41,631 nt of DNA from a virus. Both the position numbers and the translations under genes were made by a program. Shown here piece after piece: positions 40,085 to 41,631 of this stretch (within the stretch, counting starts at the first letter, position 1; each line of letters begins with the position of its first letter). The DNA lies in the IMG/VR virus record IMGVR_UViG_3300050821_002921, positions 1-41,631 of that record; one strand, written 5' to 3'. The notes under the pieces are model-generated. The model saw nothing but the letters and a program-made list of their open reading frames with translations, ran no database searches and was not told the origin of the DNA.

Positions 40085-40264
40085 ATGGACACGCAAAGCA
40101 CTCTCATACTCTGTGCCGTCTTCGTCATTGTCGCGGCGTTCCTGCAAGGCTATAGCGACAGGCTTGACCAGATTGACAAGGCAAGCATGGCTGATCGCCA
40201 GCGGGTGTATTGCTCGACGCCGCACCATTTAGATTCAATCTGTCCACCACTATATAAGGAGTAA
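40085..40264 (+). CDS. Small single-span membrane protein (59 aa)
   Basis: GGAGGG lies seven bases before ATG 40085, so I prefer this to the in-frame TTG at 40079. MDTQSTLILCAVFVIVAAFL is a membrane span near the N-terminus. A polar tail (QGYSDRLDQIDKASMADRQR) with two cysteines follows. It belongs with the other early small membrane proteins of unknown role. Confidence 0.65.
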   Translation: MDTQSTLILCAVFVIVAAFLQGYSDRLDQIDKASMADRQRVYCSTPHHLDSICPPLYKE

Positions 40265-40269
40265 GCACT

Positions 40270-40485
40270 ATGGCCAACTTCACAGCACGCTTGCCATTGC
40301 AGCTCAAAGAGCAAACGAAGTGGATAGCGCATGCACCACAACCCGCCGGCGGATGGTATGCGCCTATCCCGGCCTATACAAACCCATTGGTAGACCGTTT
40401 GCGCGCAAAGCTCAAGAAACAACGCTTTAAATACACAGAAGAAATTGATGGTGGGTTTATTATATTTCCCCAAGTGCAAAAATAA
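40270..40485 (+). CDS. Small basic early protein (71 aa)
   Basis: AAGGAG precedes the ATG. The protein MANFTARLPLQLKEQTKW... has a proline/aromatic middle (PQPAGGWYAPIPAY), a basic helix (VDRLRAKLKKQRFKY) and a closing GGFIIFPQVQK. No known family. The ending is similar in style to the 39894 product. Confidence 0.6.
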   Translation: MANFTARLPLQLKEQTKWIAHAPQPAGGWYAPIPAYTNPLVDRLRAKLKKQRFKYTEEIDGGFIIFPQVQK

Positions 40486-40525
40486 TCTTGCTTCTCCCTG
40501 TTAAACCTGCTAGACGTGGTAATCT

Positions 40526-40663
40526 ATGAAAACACTCGCGCGCTATTTAATGTATTTTGCCGCCGTGGCGCTGGTAATTTATTTTGTGTGCCTAGTCATT
40601 GATCTGGCTTTTTGGTCGGACGCACCGCGCAATAAATTCCAACTTGAGCGTGAGGGAGAATGA
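40526..40663 (+). CDS. Small single-span membrane peptide (45 aa)
   Basis: MKTLARYLMYFAAVALVIYF and following FVCLVIDLAF form one hydrophobic span; the tail is charged (RNKFQLEREGE). It ends as ATGA with the next gene. The ribosome-binding site is weak (GTGG). Confidence 0.55.
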   Translation: MKTLARYLMYFAAVALVIYFVCLVIDLAFWSDAPRNKFQLEREGE

Positions 40664-40770
40664 AAACTGACTTGTTCCAGCAAGCCGCAGTCGTGACGCT
40701 GGGTGCGATAGCGGTGCTGGCTAGTCTGATGTGGTGGAAACGCGGCGATGATACTCAGAGGAAACGGTAA
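40660..40770 (+). CDS. Small single-span membrane peptide (36 aa)
   Basis: The ATG overlaps the previous stop as ATGA and follows GAGGGAG. MKTDLFQQAAVVTLGAIAVL and following ASLMWW make one span, ending in a basic RGDDTQRKR. Its TAA shares one base with the next ATG. Small holin- or pinholin-like peptides look like this, but the early position argues against lysis. Confidence 0.6.
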   Translation: MKTDLFQQAAVVTLGAIAVLASLMWWKRGDDTQRKR

Positions 40771-41096
40771 TGACCGCCTATACCCGCATGGAACAGATTT
40801 GTTCAATAGCTAATAGCTATACAGCGGGTGAGGCGCACGAAACGACACGGATAAAAGAGATTTTGCGGGAAGTATTGGGGTTATGGCGCGACAGTATCAG
40901 CAACGAGGTTAATGCGTTAGAGGCACACCAGCGCGATTTAGACCTGTCGCAGTACGAATGGTGGGGCAAGGTGCCTGGCGGCGAGTTGGCCATTGAGACG
41001 CAGGACAAGATGGACGAAATGGGCGCTAGGATGGCGATACTGCATCAGACCGTGGCGCTGCTGAATAGCTTGTGCGGTAAAGGTAAGGAACGGTAA
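40770..41096 (+). CDS. Hypothetical helical early protein (108 aa)
   Basis: The sequence is helical and charged (RMEQICSIANSYTAGEAHE, then KEILREVLGLWRDSISNEVN), with an acidic centre and a closing LLNSLCGKGKER. It starts one base inside the preceding stop. No recognised domain; a dimeric helical bundle is likely. Confidence 0.65.
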   Translation: MTAYTRMEQICSIANSYTAGEAHETTRIKEILREVLGLWRDSISNEVNALEAHQRDLDLSQYEWWGKVPGGELAIETQDKMDEMGARMAILHQTVALLNSLCGKGKER

Positions 41097-41120
41097 TTTT
41101 AACAACCAAAGGAGGCTATA

Positions 41121-41513
41121 ATGTCTATCAATATTGATGAACTTACTATCGGTGAAGCAAAAGAATTAAGTTGCATGTTCGCACCACCAACCAAACTAAA
41201 GGAAACGGTTGGGAGTTGCGATTCTATGATTGGTAAAAAATGCATTTTTCGTAGCTATGCCTCTGGTGTGCATTATGGTGAACTTATCGAGAAGGATGGT
41301 AAGGAAGTCATCATCAAAAACGCCCGTCGTTTGTGGTATTGGGAAACCACTAATAAAGGGATTTCATTAAGCGAGGTTGCCCTTACTGGCGTTGCAAAGG
41401 ATAGTAAAGTTTGTGCAGCAGTAGATGCCATTTGGCTTGAAGCCATTGAGATTATTCCTTGCACAAAAGGGGCTATCAAAAATATTGAGGCTCAAGATGA
41501 ATTTAAAGCATAA
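41121..41513 (+). CDS. Hypothetical early protein, possible SH3-like barrel (130 aa)
   Basis: AAAGGAGG gives a strong ribosome-binding site. The first 35 residues (INIDELTIGEAKELSCMF) look like a helical lead. The rest reads like a small beta barrel: GKKCIFRSYASGVHYGELIEKDGKEVIIKNARRLWYW, then ISLSEVALTGV. The phrase KNARRLWYWE with GVHYGELI is common in phage proteins of unknown function. Its end overlaps the ATG of the glycine-repeat gene (41497). Confidence 0.75.
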   Translation: MSINIDELTIGEAKELSCMFAPPTKLKETVGSCDSMIGKKCIFRSYASGVHYGELIEKDGKEVIIKNARRLWYWETTNKGISLSEVALTGVAKDSKVCAAVDAIWLEAIEIIPCTKGAIKNIEAQDEFKA

Positions 41514-41631
41514 AGTTTTAAATTCTGGCTATGGCTATGGCTCTGGCTATGGCTCTGGCGGTGGCTCTGGCTCTGGCTATGGCTCTGGCGATGGCTCTGG
41601 CTCTGGCTCTGGCGATGGCTCTGGCTCTGGC
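41497..41631 (+). CDS. Glycine-repeat protein, N-terminal part (gene cut by window ends)
   Basis: The frame begins MNLKHKVLNSGYGYGSGYGS and continues Gly-X to the window end, open at the 3' end and in frame with base 1. The ATG lies 17 bases inside the preceding gene, with AGGCTCAAG upstream as a weak ribosome-binding site. On the circular molecule it joins the left part (1-147). The only non-repeat residues are the first ten. No function assignable. Confidence 0.6.
   Translation, partial: MNLKHKVLNSGYGYGSGYGSGGGSGSGYGSGDGSGSGSGDGSGSG
41524..41631 (+). repeat. GGC-NNT hexanucleotide microsatellite, right block
   Basis: About 18 hexamers of GGC plus TCT, TAT, GAT or GGT, running to the end of the window and continuous with the left block (1-144) if the molecule is circular. 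The true copy number is uncertain because short-read assembly commonly collapses such arrays. Confidence 0.9.

Noticed and set aside
1-41631. CRISPR array
   Set aside because: The only regular repeats are the uninterrupted hexamers at the ends; there are no repeat-spacer units. The Cas4-like gene alone is not evidence for CRISPR.
1-41631. tRNA genes and integrase/attachment site
   Set aside because: No cloverleaf T-arm signature or tyrosine/serine recombinase motif was found by reading; a scan with tRNAscan and HMMs would be needed to be certain.

Overview
The window reads as an essentially complete genome of a short-tailed (podovirus-like) double-stranded DNA phage of a Gram-negative host. 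The virion set is near-complete: large terminase, a P22-sized portal, an acidic scaffold, an N4-gp56-type major capsid protein, a head-tail adaptor, a tail hub, fibres and three ejection-type proteins. No tape measure, sheath or tail-tube genes are seen. A Gram-negative host is inferred from a lipobox spanin candidate, Sec-type signal peptides on two phage proteins, and an O-antigen polymerase-like membrane protein. I see no RNA polymerase gene, no integrase and no tRNA. The phage therefore probably relies on host sigma70 transcription, and there is no direct evidence of lysogeny. The host genus cannot be named from the sequence.

The map is probably circular or circularly permuted. Both ends of the window lie in the same GGC-TCT/TAT/GAT hexanucleotide repeat, and one glycine-repeat reading frame (start 41497, stop 147) runs across the junction in frame. 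Transcription splits into two arms. Rightward genes run from about 39.08 kb through the junction to about 13.43 kb. Leftward genes run from 38.2 kb down to 13.34 kb. The arms diverge from an AT-rich, gene-poor region (38.22-39.08 kb) holding four exact copies of an 11-mer, a good candidate for the origin or control region. They converge, with overlapping ends, at 13.34-13.43 kb.

Rightward arm: a ribbon-helix-helix/zinc-ribbon protein behind a good sigma70 promoter comes first. Many very small early genes follow, several of them single-membrane-span peptides, with a duplicated 44-bp leader near position 150-400. Next are an HTH protein, an HNH endonuclease and the replication/recombination block: family A DNA polymerase, Cas4/RecB-like nuclease, VRR-NUC nuclease, SNF2-type helicase, a likely ssDNA-binding protein and an AEP primase fused to a DUF927-type helicase. 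The arm ends with a separate cargo-like unit that has its own -10 element: an exported protein of unknown role, a Wzy/WaaL-like polymerase and a 55-residue protein.

Leftward arm, in transcription order: small tail-associated proteins, a long fibre, a glycine-rich adhesin candidate, a KTSC protein, TerL, portal, scaffold, major capsid protein, adaptor, hub, a signal-peptide-bearing glycine-rich fibre, a lysis cassette (probable i-spanin, SleB-type endolysin, holin candidate, small lipoprotein o-spanin), a sulfotransferase-like enzyme, three ejection-type proteins, a full-length PurD-like ATP-grasp ligase and a terminal ORF of uncertain start. Hairpins follow the portal, scaffold and capsid genes and may set their relative expression.

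The least ordinary contents are the PurD-like ligase and sulfotransferase-like enzyme inside the virion/lysis operon, the Wzy-like unit, the glycine hexamer-repeat gene, the duplicated leader and the iteron-like control region.
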